Positions 54,498 through 63,932 of a stretch of DNA of 64,000 nucleotides are shown piece by piece (the first letter of the stretch is position 1; every line of letters begins with the position of its first letter). The translations under genes and the position numbers were made by a program. A model generated the notes under the pieces. The model did not search any database, had not been told where the DNA came from, and saw only the letters and a program-made list of their open reading frames with translations. The stretch comes from UBA4802 sp964509195 (GTDB lineage Bacteria; Spirochaetota; UBA4802; UB4802), in contig CAZDWJ010000014.1 in the NCBI GenBank assembly GCA_964509195.1, forward strand, positions 24,685 through 88,684. The letters run 5' to 3'.

Positions 54498-54902
54498 TCA
54501 AGACTTTTTCTCAAATTCATGCTTTATTGCCAGTATAGCACACAATCCAAACACTACACACCAAATATTTATAAACGCATTGAGCACGCCATCCATTACG
54601 GTTATCGTGTACATACCATTTTGCCAATTAAACGCCATGTCAAGTAACCCTAAAAATATTAGTCCGCCAGCTGCCGGTAAAAGAATTAGTGAGGCTCTGA
54701 CCCCTTTTTTTATTGTTAGGATGCCACCTGCAATGAGAGCTATCGAAAGCACTGTGTCAGGCAGTGGAAATGAGTGCTCGTAGGCAAAATAACAGGCAGG
54801 GGGATTTTCAGGGGCAAGTCCCACTGTAAAAAAGGCAATCCAGAATAGTAAGATTCCTATTCCGGTAACTATCGCAAGATATGCTACAGTTTTTAATGAC
54901 AT
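54498..54902 (-). CDS. Small four-helix membrane protein, unknown function
   Basis: 134 residues with four hydrophobic stretches (VAYLAIVTGIGILLFWIAFF, TVLSIALIAGGILTI, LILLPAAGGLIFLGLLD, AFINIWCVVFGLCAILAI). I do not recognise a family. It is 9 bases after the SDR gene, third in a unit with the epimerase and SDR. Its coding sequence includes GGGGTCAGAGCCTCAC, also found elsewhere in the window. Confidence 0.65.
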   Translation of the reverse strand: MSLKTVAYLAIVTGIGILLFWIAFFTVGLAPENPPACYFAYEHSFPLPDTVLSIALIAGGILTIKKGVRASLILLPAAGGLIFLGLLDMAFNWQNGMYTITVMDGVLNAFINIWCVVFGLCAILAIKHEFEKKS

Positions 54903-54911
54903 ACGACCTCC

Positions 54912-55739
54912 TTATTTTTTACCTTTTTTCTTTTGAACTTTTTTAATACTATAATCCATAACCGCTTCAACAATACAGGGGGCATAGCGCTTCATAATCC
55001 AGGTAAGCGTGCTGTCAAAGTTAGCAAGGATTATAAATTTTTTCTTTTTCATCCCTTTAAGCAGTGCAACTGCAACCTGGTCTGGTGTAAGTAATTTTGC
55101 TGACTTTGATATTTCCTTGGTTTCATCTGGCTTAGTCCTGTTTTCAACCTCAAAGCCAGGCGTATCTGTATCAGGTGGACAGAGCACCGATACTGTAATG
55201 TTGTAGCGTTTTAGCTCACTGCGCAGTGCTTCGGAAAAGCCAACGATAGCAAACTTTGATGCGCTGTAATCGGTGTAACCAAATACACCAACAAGCCCTG
55301 CCACTGATGAAGTATTGACGATATACCCGCCACGCTCTTTCATATATGGCACCATAAAAGAACAGGTGTTCCATACTCCAAATAAATTTATTTTCATTGT
55401 TTCTTCAAACTGCTTTACGCTTATATCTTCAAAATATTTGGGATAGGCCCTGCCAGCACAATTTATTAGCACATCACAGGCATCAAACTGACGCAAGGCT
55501 TGAGTAAAGGCTTTTTTTACCTGCGACGGATCTGACACATCACACTGATACCAGGCAAACCGCTGCCCGTGGCGTTTCTTGGCTTGTTCAATTTGTTTAA
55601 TAGCCTCTTCAAGGCGAACTCTATTACGGGCAAATATTGCAATACTGGCACCTTCCTTTGAAAGAAGATTTGCTACCGATAATCCTATACCACTTGAGCC
55701 GCCAGTAATAAATACTGTTTTACCTGCAAAATTTTCCAT
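54912..55739 (-). CDS. SDR oxidoreductase resembling 3-ketodihydrosphingosine reductase
   Basis: Classical short-chain dehydrogenase: TGGSSGIGLSVA nucleotide loop, NCAG, catalytic Ser in NTSSVAG and YSASK Tyr/Lys pair. The segment PPDTDTPGFEVENRTKPDET closely resembles eukaryotic 3-ketodihydrosphingosine reductase (KDSR/FVT1), which reduces the 3-keto sphingoid base. The C-terminus is basic and amphipathic, possibly membrane-associated (IMKRYAPCIVEAVMDYSIKKVQKKKGKK). The epimerase gene lies 14 bases upstream. No serine palmitoyltransferase is in this window, so sphingolipid synthesis is only a possibility. Confidence 0.85.
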   Translation of the reverse strand: MENFAGKTVFITGGSSGIGLSVANLLSKEGASIAIFARNRVRLEEAIKQIEQAKKRHGQRFAWYQCDVSDPSQVKKAFTQALRQFDACDVLINCAGRAYPKYFEDISVKQFEETMKINLFGVWNTCSFMVPYMKERGGYIVNTSSVAGLVGVFGYTDYSASKFAIVGFSEALRSELKRYNITVSVLCPPDTDTPGFEVENRTKPDETKEISKSAKLLTPDQVAVALLKGMKKKKFIILANFDSTLTWIMKRYAPCIVEAVMDYSIKKVQKKKGKK

Positions 55740-55753
55740 AGTAACTATCTCCT

Positions 55754-56758
55754 CTATTTTGTCTTTAATGATGCAATATCAAGCGTTTTTAGCCACTGCA
55801 TGGTTTTTGCAAAACCTTCTTGAAATGGTATTTTTGGCACCCAGCCTAACTCACGTTTTGCCTTGTCAATGCTAAATTGCAGCCGTGAGCCAAAATTTTT
55901 AACTGTGTACGTAGTCAATAAGGGGCGCTTTTCTATTTTTAATGCTTTCCACACGGTTTCCATTACTACTGCAGCTGCATAGGCAACCCAGTAAGGGATA
56001 TGCGTCTTTATTGGTTTAACTCCTAATGCCTGAGCTATGCCTTCACAAAATTTTTGCAATGTAATACTTTCGCCATCATGTACCAGATAGCCGTTACCAA
56101 TTGCCCGTTTATCAACAGCTATCTGTAATAACAAATCGACAAGATTTTCAATATACGTTGGCCACACAAGCACATCTTTACGCCAGAAGATAAGCTCTCG
56201 CTTTATAATTGCATCAGCTAAAAGTGGCACAAACGTCTGATCGCCCATGCCATAAACCCAACAAGGGTATACCATAGTAACAGGGAGCTTTTTTTCGCGG
56301 TGATAGCGCCACATTATTTCCTCAGCTTTTATTTTATAATCGGAATATGGTTCGCCCCAGGGTTGTAGCGGAAAGGACTCATCCATAACCACATCCTCTT
56401 TAAGGCCAAACACATCGTTGGTTGAGATGTCAACAAGACGCTTTACCTTTGCCCACACGGCTGCTTCGCATACATTTTTTGTACCGCCGACAGTGACTTC
56501 TTCAAAAAGCTTTTGCGGTGCCCAGTCGGTCACCACCGCAGCACAGTGGAACACCACATCGCAGCCTTTAACAGCTTTTTTTACCGATTCAAGATCTCTG
56601 ATATCGCCCAGTATAACTTCAACCTTATTCTTTTTTAATTCTGGGATCTTAGGATCATTTGGTAACACCAGCGCTTTCACCTGATGTTTTTTTGCAAGCA
56701 GCGCTTTTACAAGATTTCCTCCAATAAATCCGGTTGCACCTGTCACACAGGCTTTCAT
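55754..56758 (-). CDS. NAD-dependent epimerase/dehydratase (3-beta-HSD-like)
   Basis: Extended SDR: Rossmann motif VTGATGFIGGNLVKALL at the N-terminus, DIRDLESVKKAVKGCDVVFHCAA, and catalytic YSDYKIKAE (Y-x3-K). The C-terminus has hydrophobic PYWVAYAAAVVMETVWKAL, usual in steroid-dehydrogenase-like and ketoceramide-reductase-like members. Substrate unknown; acts with the SDR and membrane protein genes that follow. AGGAGG lies just before the ATG at 56758. Confidence 0.85.
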   Translation of the reverse strand: MKACVTGATGFIGGNLVKALLAKKHQVKALVLPNDPKIPELKKNKVEVILGDIRDLESVKKAVKGCDVVFHCAAVVTDWAPQKLFEEVTVGGTKNVCEAAVWAKVKRLVDISTNDVFGLKEDVVMDESFPLQPWGEPYSDYKIKAEEIMWRYHREKKLPVTMVYPCWVYGMGDQTFVPLLADAIIKRELIFWRKDVLVWPTYIENLVDLLLQIAVDKRAIGNGYLVHDGESITLQKFCEGIAQALGVKPIKTHIPYWVAYAAAVVMETVWKALKIEKRPLLTTYTVKNFGSRLQFSIDKAKRELGWVPKIPFQEGFAKTMQWLKTLDIASLKTK

Positions 56759-56878
56759 GACAACCTCCTGAATAGTTTATTTATAACTCCTGTAATTTTA
56801 TCCCACCTTACATTGAAACAAGTAACACCTACCGTCTACTTTATAATTTTTATACTATCGATAGCTCTATGTAAAATT

Positions 56879-57940
56879 TCAATGAAAATATATGCTCTGG
56901 CTCTTTTTTAAACTATCAAGAACACATTTACAATAAGGAATATCCTCATACATATTCCTGAATGGTTCTGATGGCCGTAGCAACCCTGCTTTGCAACATA
57001 CAACTTTGTGATTACAGGATGAACAGGTACTATTATCTTCTTCAACTGCACTTTTATACATCTTGGAAATAAGGATACGGCTTAACTCACCGGCACTATA
57101 CATTCCCAATGATTGAGGTGATGAATGAGCAACAGTGATAGTTCTATCAGCTCTTATGGTAAGCCTTCCTGGCCTGCAAAGGTGAGGTGGACTGGAAAAC
57201 CATGGTAATTGTAACAGCTGAGCGACTACGTTAGCTAACGGATTTTCAAGCAATGTAACCGAAAATCCATACATATTTAGAAACGAAATCATATTTACTA
57301 AAGATACAAAATCGCCCGGTGAGAGCAGTTCTTGCGATACATCAACGACATCACCGAGAACGCGAATAAGCTGTATCAGTGTAATATCCTGTATTCCGGG
57401 AAATTGTTGATATGTCCATTTAACAAAATGTGGAAGATGGGCTAAATGGCTTTTTCCGACAACACTGAAAAGGTAGACTGGGATAGTATAGTTTAGCGCG
57501 ATTTCAATTCCACGTGTAGCCTTTACAAAGGTACCATCTCCACGGAAGCTGTCATTAATTTCCTGGAAACCTAAAAGGCTGATTGAAAGGCTTATCCCTT
57601 TTATTGATGCAAGTTGATTTGCAGATTTACTGTCTAACAAAAATCCATTTATATTTAAAAATATTGACTCATACCCAATTTTTTCAGCATCACACAGCAC
57701 ATCAAATAGATGTCCCCATAACAGTGGTTCACCCCCGGTAATGTGCAGATGCCGATAGCCAAGTTCATAACCTTCTGTAAGTACTGACAATGCGGTTTTA
57801 TAATCAAGCTCTTGATTTCCTGTACGGCCTGAACGTACAAAGCAATAGGTACAGTTACTTGTACATTGTGTAGTTACTTCAATGGAAAGGTTTTCCTTTG
57901 AAACAGATTTTTGAATTTCAGAAGAAATTGAATCAATCAT
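56879..57940 (-). CDS. Radical SAM protein with SPASM-like C-terminal cysteines
   Basis: Radical SAM core: TQCTSNCTYCFV (CxxxCxxC, near residue 25), HITGGEPLLW (GGEP motif) and LSISLLGF. The C-terminal third has a cluster of cysteines (CRPG, CSSCNHKVVCC, YCKCVL) as in SPASM/twitch proteins that bind extra [4Fe-4S] clusters and act on peptides or complex substrates. 353 aa from ATG 57940, which starts 7 bases after the isoprenoid-synthase-like gene; the upstream 13 codons overlap that gene and look unlikely. Substrate unknown. No obvious precursor peptide lies in the flanks (56759-56878 or 59043-59225). Confidence 0.88.
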   Translation of the reverse strand: MIDSISSEIQKSVSKENLSIEVTTQCTSNCTYCFVRSGRTGNQELDYKTALSVLTEGYELGYRHLHITGGEPLLWGHLFDVLCDAEKIGYESIFLNINGFLLDSKSANQLASIKGISLSISLLGFQEINDSFRGDGTFVKATRGIEIALNYTIPVYLFSVVGKSHLAHLPHFVKWTYQQFPGIQDITLIQLIRVLGDVVDVSQELLSPGDFVSLVNMISFLNMYGFSVTLLENPLANVVAQLLQLPWFSSPPHLCRPGRLTIRADRTITVAHSSPQSLGMYSAGELSRILISKMYKSAVEEDNSTCSSCNHKVVCCKAGLLRPSEPFRNMYEDIPYCKCVLDSLKKSQSIYFH

Positions 57941-57947
57941 AGACCTT

Positions 57948-58991
57948 TCATTCTCCAGAATCAGCTTCCCGCATTGCAACCAGAGGTGTTAGCAATTCAG
58001 ACATTTCTTTTGAAAGACCAGATAGCCCAGCATCCACTGCGTGCTGTGCAGCAGCGTTCATTTCTTTAATAATTCTTTCTACAAGAAAAGAAATAATGCT
58101 CAAATCCTGAAGCATACATACAATCCTTTGAATGATATCTTCTTTGTGCTTCATGACAACTTCTTTTCTTTTGTTATGAATTTCTTCATCAAATAATTTT
58201 TTCCATTGGAAGGAGATCTCTTCTGGCAAGCAAAGGGTCACTGCAGAAATACGTCCTTTATTCAGATCATCCTCCAGATCATGAATATCATCAAGCAGTC
58301 GCCAGGCTATTCCAAAACTCTCCAGTGAGGCTCTGACCATCCTTTCCAAAGAGGCATCCCCAGTAAATTTCACCACAATAAGCGGGACAATAAGCCCAGT
58401 TGCCATTTGCTCTCTACATATATTCAGATAATCTTCAAGGCTAACAACATTGTTATGTTGAGTAATACTTGCATAATACCTGTTAATACATGCATGTACG
58501 ATATCTTGTCCACGTACATTTGAGTATAATGTAGTTATATGATCCCAAAACATTTTCCAGGCCTGACTGCGAATTAAGAGTGTTACATGATCCGGAGTAA
58601 TCTGACCATCGTGAATATGATCATCCAAGGAATGAAGAAGCATAAGCATTGCATGGGATGTTGCAGTGTGAGGGATAAATTCTTTATGAGCTATCGAACC
58701 TTTACATTTACATAAAATATGGGGTATTGATGACCATACTGGCGAATAATAATTCTTAAAAAAATTCACCTGTTGTCCCGGTTCAATGCCAGCATAGTGT
58801 AAAAAGAACATCATTGCATGCGTTTGCACCGAACGTGGAAGAGAGCGCACAAGTTGCATCACAGCATCATTTATAAATGCATAGAAAGAAGCTCCATATT
58901 CATCAACAGTTGTGTGCCCAAATTTTATAGAAGTATGTAAATGCGTATAATCCAGTTTCATGTCACACTTTTTGATTGGATCCAAAGACAT
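57948..58991 (-). CDS. Class I isoprenoid synthase-like protein
   Basis: All-alpha protein with two Asp-rich metal motifs in the places expected for the trans-isoprenyl diphosphate/terpene synthase fold: LLHSLDDHIHDG (DDxxxD-like) and AWRLLDDIHDLEDDL (DDxxD-like), separated by about 135 residues. The rest is poorly conserved with known polyprenyl synthases, so activity could be prenyl transfer, cyclisation or something else. Start is uncertain: a promoter-like TTGACA-N18-TACCTA (59073-59044) would put transcription start near 59037, inside or after the GTG at 59042, so I prefer the ATG at 58991 (347 aa); ATG 58961 is also possible. Immediately followed by the radical SAM gene. Confidence 0.7.
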   Translation of the reverse strand: MSLDPIKKCDMKLDYTHLHTSIKFGHTTVDEYGASFYAFINDAVMQLVRSLPRSVQTHAMMFFLHYAGIEPGQQVNFFKNYYSPVWSSIPHILCKCKGSIAHKEFIPHTATSHAMLMLLHSLDDHIHDGQITPDHVTLLIRSQAWKMFWDHITTLYSNVRGQDIVHACINRYYASITQHNNVVSLEDYLNICREQMATGLIVPLIVVKFTGDASLERMVRASLESFGIAWRLLDDIHDLEDDLNKGRISAVTLCLPEEISFQWKKLFDEEIHNKRKEVVMKHKEDIIQRIVCMLQDLSIISFLVERIIKEMNAAAQHAVDAGLSGLSKEMSELLTPLVAMREADSGE

Positions 58992-59043
58992 AAGGGAACT
59001 TCTATAAATTAATTTTAAGGTTGTTCCCTTGTGGGCATTCACA

Positions 59044-59073
59044 TAGGTAAAAACTGTTTTTTTAGATTGTCAA
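59044..59073 (-). promoter_or_regulatory. Candidate promoter of the isoprenoid synthase-like/radical SAM operon
   Basis: On the minus strand TTGACA (59073-59068), an 18-base spacer and TACCTA (59049-59044). The -35 box is perfect; the -10 box is moderate. It supports initiation of translation downstream of the GTG at 59042. Confidence 0.4.
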
Positions 59074-59225
59074 TATTAAGGATAAAAGCAGTTTTTAGAT
59101 GTGCCCATAAGTGTTTTATTCAAAACCATATATATATAGATTTAAGACAACAAAAATTAATATTTTTTGTTATATAAACACGATTTATTCCTAAAATAAA
59201 AATTACGGACATATTATAATATATT

Positions 59226-59973
59226 GTACGGGGTTGTCTAAAAAGTAAAACATTTATATAGAAATGGTTGTCAAAAAACAAGAATAAAATTGCCAAAGAG
59301 GTATGAAACGAAAATGAAAACCAACAGAACCGGTATTTAAAGAGTATAATCAGGACCAGATGTGGTTGCTACCGTCGAGTTTGGATGAATTGATTCCTAC
59401 GAATCATCTGGTAAGGACAGTAAATGCAGCAATAGAGGGGATGGATATACAACCGCTGCTGAAAAGTTACAAAGGGGGTGGCACAAGCAGTTATCATCCG
59501 CGAATGTTGCTCAAGGTGCTGCTCTATGCATATACGCAGAAGATATACACATCACGGAAGATAGCCAAAGCGCTGCGAGAAGATATCACGGTTATGTGGT
59601 TAGCGGGTAATAATAAACCTGATTTCAGGACAATTAATCGATTCAGGGCAGTCATATTGTAAGGAAGGGATAGGAGCAATATTTATTGGGGTATTAGAAC
59701 TGCTACTTGAGAAAGGGTTGATACGATTTGAGAATTATTTTTTAGATAGGACAAAGATTGAGGCAGATGCGAATAAGTATAGTTATGTATGGAAGAGAAC
59801 AGTACAGCGAAATAAACAGAAAGTATGTGAGCATGTGTATGAGTTATTACACAGGATTGAGAAGGCGAATAAAGAAGAGGATGCGCGGTATGGTGATAGG
59901 GATTTAGAGGAATGAGGGGATGGTGTTGAGATTACACCAGACGCCGTCAGATTCTTTTGGGTCAGCCCCGTAC
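59226..59973 (+). mobile_element. Internally deleted IS1182-like element
   Basis: Bounded by inverted repeats GTACGGGGTTGTCTAAAAAG (59226-59245) and the complement of GTACGGGGCTGACCCAAAAG (59954-59973), matching at 15 of 20 bases. The inside carries an IS1182-type transposase broken by frameshifts and missing most of its length. At about 750 bases it is less than half the usual size. No target-site duplication is obvious. Confidence 0.75.
59313..59915 (+). pseudogene. IS1182-family transposase remnant
   Basis: Three pieces in different frames: an initial MKTN, then EPVFKEYNQDQMWLLPSSLD through YTQKIYTSRKIAKALRED and FRTINRFRA (DUF772-like N-terminal region), then from about 59718 FENYFLDRTKIEADANKYSYVWKR. 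A one-base shift follows the start, another lies near 59650-59720, and the catalytic C-terminal half is gone, ending at a TGA near 59915. It cannot make active transposase. Confidence 0.85.
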
Positions 59974-60098
59974 ACTTTATTATTCACAAAATCATTTTAA
60001 GTAATTATTAGTGTTATAAAAAAATATTTTCTTGAAAATTATAGAAAGTTCTATATTATACGTAAATTATAAAAATTTTTACCTGGAGGTATTCGTTC

Positions 60099-60314
60099 AT
60101 GGCTGATTTTATTGACTTCATTGCAAAAGAAGCAGGGAACCGTGAAGCAGGGAAGAAAATCATTGAACTACTCAAGAAATGTGACCCCGTGGCATTAAAA
60201 AATTATTTTGATTCAATTGATTATACCGGTGTATCGCTTGATGATTGCAAAACCCTCATAAATAACCGGCAGAATATTATTAATTCAATTGAAACTAACG
60301 TTAAAGATTATTAA
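60099..60314 (+). CDS. Small protein of unknown function upstream of the hybrid kinase
   Basis: 71 residues, mostly helical and charged (DFIDFIAKEAGNREAGKKII, SLDDCKTLINNRQNIINSIE), one Cys in the middle region and another near residue 56. GGAGG precedes the ATG by 8 bases, and TTGAAA-N16-TATTAT (60032-60059) is a reasonable promoter. I do not recognise a family. Its stop is 9 bases before the kinase start, so it likely shares that transcript; it could be a regulatory partner. Confidence 0.7.
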   Translation: MADFIDFIAKEAGNREAGKKIIELLKKCDPVALKNYFDSIDYTGVSLDDCKTLINNRQNIINSIETNVKDY

Positions 60315-60323
60315 TTACTTATC

Positions 60324-63300
60324 GTGAATATTTTTAAAAGAATATTGATATTATTATCTTTTTTACTGCTCATAGTAAGTAATCAGGTTTTCTCCTATGA
60401 GAGGGAAGTTTATTCTTTTTTTTCCCTATCTGAAAACATAATGACTCTTCCCAAACACTGATACTTTAGAGCAGAGGATGTACTTACATACAAAGAAAAA
60501 AAATTTGATCATTCACAATGGCTGGTCAGGCCCATAAATAAACCATGGCATACCCAAAAGGAATTCCAAAATTATACTGGTAATGTGTGGTACAGGCTTG
60601 TTTTTACCTGTGATATGTGCAATCAATATAAAGGCGATCTGGCATTATTAGTTCCCATACATTATCGGGGAGCTCAATTTTATCTCAATGGAGTACTGGT
60701 AAAAGAAACTCGCCCTTTTACCAATGGCATTTCCACATATGAGCTTGGCAAACCTGATATAATAATACTACCCGCAAGTTTACTAGCCAACGACTTCAAT
60801 GTAATTGCTATACGAATCAGTTCCTTTGACCACAACTCAGGGTTTGGAAGCGTGCTGCATATCGGTACTCTTCAAAAAATAACTGAAAAGTTTGTTCAGC
60901 ATAATCTCTATTATGGGCTTCTTATAGGTATTAATTTATTTTTCTCGTTATATTTCATTATTCTCTACTATTACCGGAGGAAAGAACGGTTTTATTTATA
61001 TTTTTCTGGTATGGCTTTTTCCTTTGCACTATGGACAGCTGGATATATTGGTATTATTCTATGGATTATTGACAATCGAATAGCCTATCTGATTTCTACG
61101 TACTGTGGTTCGGTGAGCATTGTTATTTGTGCAATTTTATTTATCCATTCCTTTTTATCGTTGCGATATAACCTTTTTTCAAAGATACTTCTTTCTCTAC
61201 TGACTTTTTTTCTACTCTACTGTACTACTGAGATCATCCTAACGGGACTTGTTCTTACATATCGCATGTATTTTTTCAGGATTTTCCTGTTAACCTGCCT
61301 TATCTATATGGTGTATTCAGCAGTACTATGTATATACGCAATCAGGATCCACAGGCCTCATGCAGTCAAAATATTGATGGGGATTATTGCAGCATATATA
61401 TTTATTTCTTTGTCTGTCTTAACGTGGCTCCATATTATTGAATTTACCCCTTCATCAATTGAACCATTTATGGCGATGATATTTGTCTTTTCATTTGTCC
61501 TTGCTTCACGTTATGCGCAGGTCTTTTCCGAACTTGAAACAGCACATTCTAAACTTTTAGTTTTAGACAAAATGAAAGACGACTTCCTTGCCACTACCAG
61601 CCATGAACTCAAAACTCCTCTTCATGGAATAATGGGCATTACAGAAACTTTAACGGATGGTTCGTGTGGGCCAGTAACACAGAAACAAATGCAAAACCTT
61701 ACACTCATACATGATGAGGCGGCACACCTTAACAGAATGGTGGAAGATATTCTTGATTTCAGCAAGCTTCGCGCGGGGAAGGTTGACCTTTTACTTGAAC
61801 GCGTTTCGGTTGATCAGATTGCTGCAACGATTGTATCACTTTTAACGCCTGAAGCCAATAAAAAAGAACTATCGCTTACATTACAAAGCTCCCAAGCATG
61901 CGAAATAATTGCTGATCGCAACCGTCTCCGCCAGATTATCATCAATCTTGTGGGAAATGCAATCAAATTCTCAGATAAAGGCACCATAACGGTCAACATA
62001 GAGTCTTCTTTTGATTATGTAACACTAACCGTAAGCGACCAGGGCCCAGGTATTGATGCACGCGACAGGGAGCGGATATGGAATCCATTTGTACAGGCTG
62101 AAAGCCCTGATAGTCGCCATTATGAAGGCACAGGACTTGGCCTTCCAATAACAAAATACCTTGTGGAACTCCACGGCGGCACCATACAGTTGGATAGTGA
62201 AACAGGCAAAGGAACTTCTTTTATTGTTACACTCCCAAAAGAGCCTAAGATATCCGGGATAGCAAAAACTAAACCATTAAAAGACCAGAAAGATACCTTT
62301 GTGCTGCCTGAAGGAACCACCCCTTCACCTGTTCTAAAGGATGAATCATCTGCCGAAATCCCATTTTATTCAAAAGCCCGCATTTTAGTTGTTGATGATG
62401 ATGAGGTTAACTGCAAAGTTATTGAGGGATTCTGTGGAGTAGCAGGATATGAACTTATTACTGCACATGACGGGCCAACAGCATTACAAATTCTGGAGAC
62501 ACAAGACATTGACCTTGTACTTCTGGATCTCATGCTTCCGGGAATGAGCGGCCATGAGGTATGTCACAAAATTCGCCAATCAGAAAAACATGTAAATATA
62601 CCCATTATCATAGTAACAGCACGCGATAGTGCATCAGACATGGTGCGAAGTTTTGTTACGGGTGCCAATGATTATATTACCAAACCATTTACCCGAGTTG
62701 AGCTACTTATTAGAATTGAGAATCAATTAGCTATTAAACAATTGTTGGATCTGGAGCACTCAATTGCACTCGAACTAAAACAGGAGATGGGATTACATAA
62801 GAGCCTCTACCAGAGAAGTATTGAATTAAAACAAATGACCACTCAGATACTTTCATGGGAAAAGGTAATTAAGGAAGATATGGGAATTGCTCATGAGTTT
62901 CAAAAACGGCTTATGTCATGTCCCACACACATACCAGGAATACATATTCACGTAACGTATCATCCATTAGTAGAGCTGAGCGGTGATGTGTACGACATTA
63001 TTCAATTAAATGAAGATGTCACCAGGATATTTTTAACAGATGCTACTGGCCACGGAATTAATGCTTCACTTAATACTGTTAAAATTCTTTCCGAATATTC
63101 ATCTGTGAAGGAAACAATGCACACTCCTGAGGAGTTGCTCACCTTTTTAAATCAGCGTTTTGTACAATTATTCAGAAATTATAAAATAGTCTTTACCTGC
63201 CTCATTGCTGATATCAACATAAACGATGAGAAGATTGTGCTTGTTTCAGCAGGTCATCCCCCTGTATGCATTATTTCTAACGGTAATGTTAATTATGTGA

Positions 63301-63605
63301 AACCGCGTGGACCAATTATTGGACTTTCAGCTCAATATGAATATCAGCCTGTAATTATCCCTTTTAAAAAGGGAGACATTGCTATTCTTTATACTGATGG
63401 ACTGCTTGATCTGATGTATTTTCAAAGCCAGCATACAAAAGGTTATACACAAAATGAGTATGATTTACTTAAAGAAAGATTGAAAGGGAATAATTCTATC
63501 CAATCATTGGAAAAACTTTTCACATCTCTATTTGAAAAAGGCAACAACAATAAAGCTGCAGCTATAAATGATGACATTACCATCATTGCTCTTCAAAAGG
63601 AATAA
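60324..63605 (+). CDS. Hybrid sensor kinase/SpoIIE-type phosphatase interrupted by in-frame TGA
   Basis: From a GTG at 60324 the frame reads a signal peptide (ILILLSFLLLIVSNQVFS) and the start of a periplasmic domain, meets TGA at 60459-60461 (codon 46), and continues open to 63605. Relatives usually have Trp there (the stop sits in PKH*YFRAED), so TGG to TGA is likely. Downstream: jelly-roll sugar-binding-like sensor domain, seven membrane helices (7TMR-DISM type), HisKA with TSHELKTPLHGI (His427 counting from the GTG), HATPase_c (NLVGNAIKFS, GTGLGLPITKYL), receiver (VVDDDEVN, LVLLDLMLPG) and a C-terminal PP2C/SpoIIE phosphatase (LTDATGHGINAS, VSAGHPP, YTDGLLDL, DDITIIAL). Without read-through only an internally started form (for example GTG 60585) would be made. 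Confidence 0.88.
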
Positions 63606-63932
63606 TTTCAAGGCTCTTACTTTGCGCATTATACATGAATTTTCTATGCCTGACCCTATGTTTTATGTCTGAGTGTGGTATATAATCTTCCCTCATGCAA
63701 AGTTTGCTGAGTACACAGAGAATGAGATATTATTATGCTCTGACCCTTTATCTTCTATGCTTTCTGTGTGTAATTATTTTTCGCACGCAGAATTCACTGA
63801 GTGCTAAGAGGCTCTGACCCCAATTTTTTTCAAAAATTACAAAAATTTTTCCCAAATCTTTTAATTTTTAAATCTCACGCGTTGTATATACATAGAAGTG
63901 TAAACAAATAATACTATGTATGAGGAATACTA
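63606..63932. repeat. Non-coding region with eroded REP-like repeats
   Basis: No gene seen. GCTCTGACCC recurs at 63734-63743 and, as GAGGCTCTGACCCCAATTTTTTT, from about 63809; a partial copy (CCTGACCC) lies near 63648. Beside them are GCAAAGTTTGCTGAGTACACAGAG and GCAGAATTCACTGAGTGCTAAGAG, which look like diverged copies of each other. The complement, AATTGGGGTCAGAGCC, resembles motifs associated with REP-associated tyrosine transposases in other bacteria; no such transposase is present here. Confidence 0.45.

Noticed and set aside
60099..60314. RiPP precursor for the radical SAM enzyme
   Set aside because: Opposite strand, separated by an IS remnant, and no clear leader/core pattern or Cys-rich core.
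60459..60461. Selenocysteine at the in-frame TGA
   Set aside because: No catalytic role is expected at this position of a sensor domain, relatives suggest Trp, and no SECIS-like hairpin follows.
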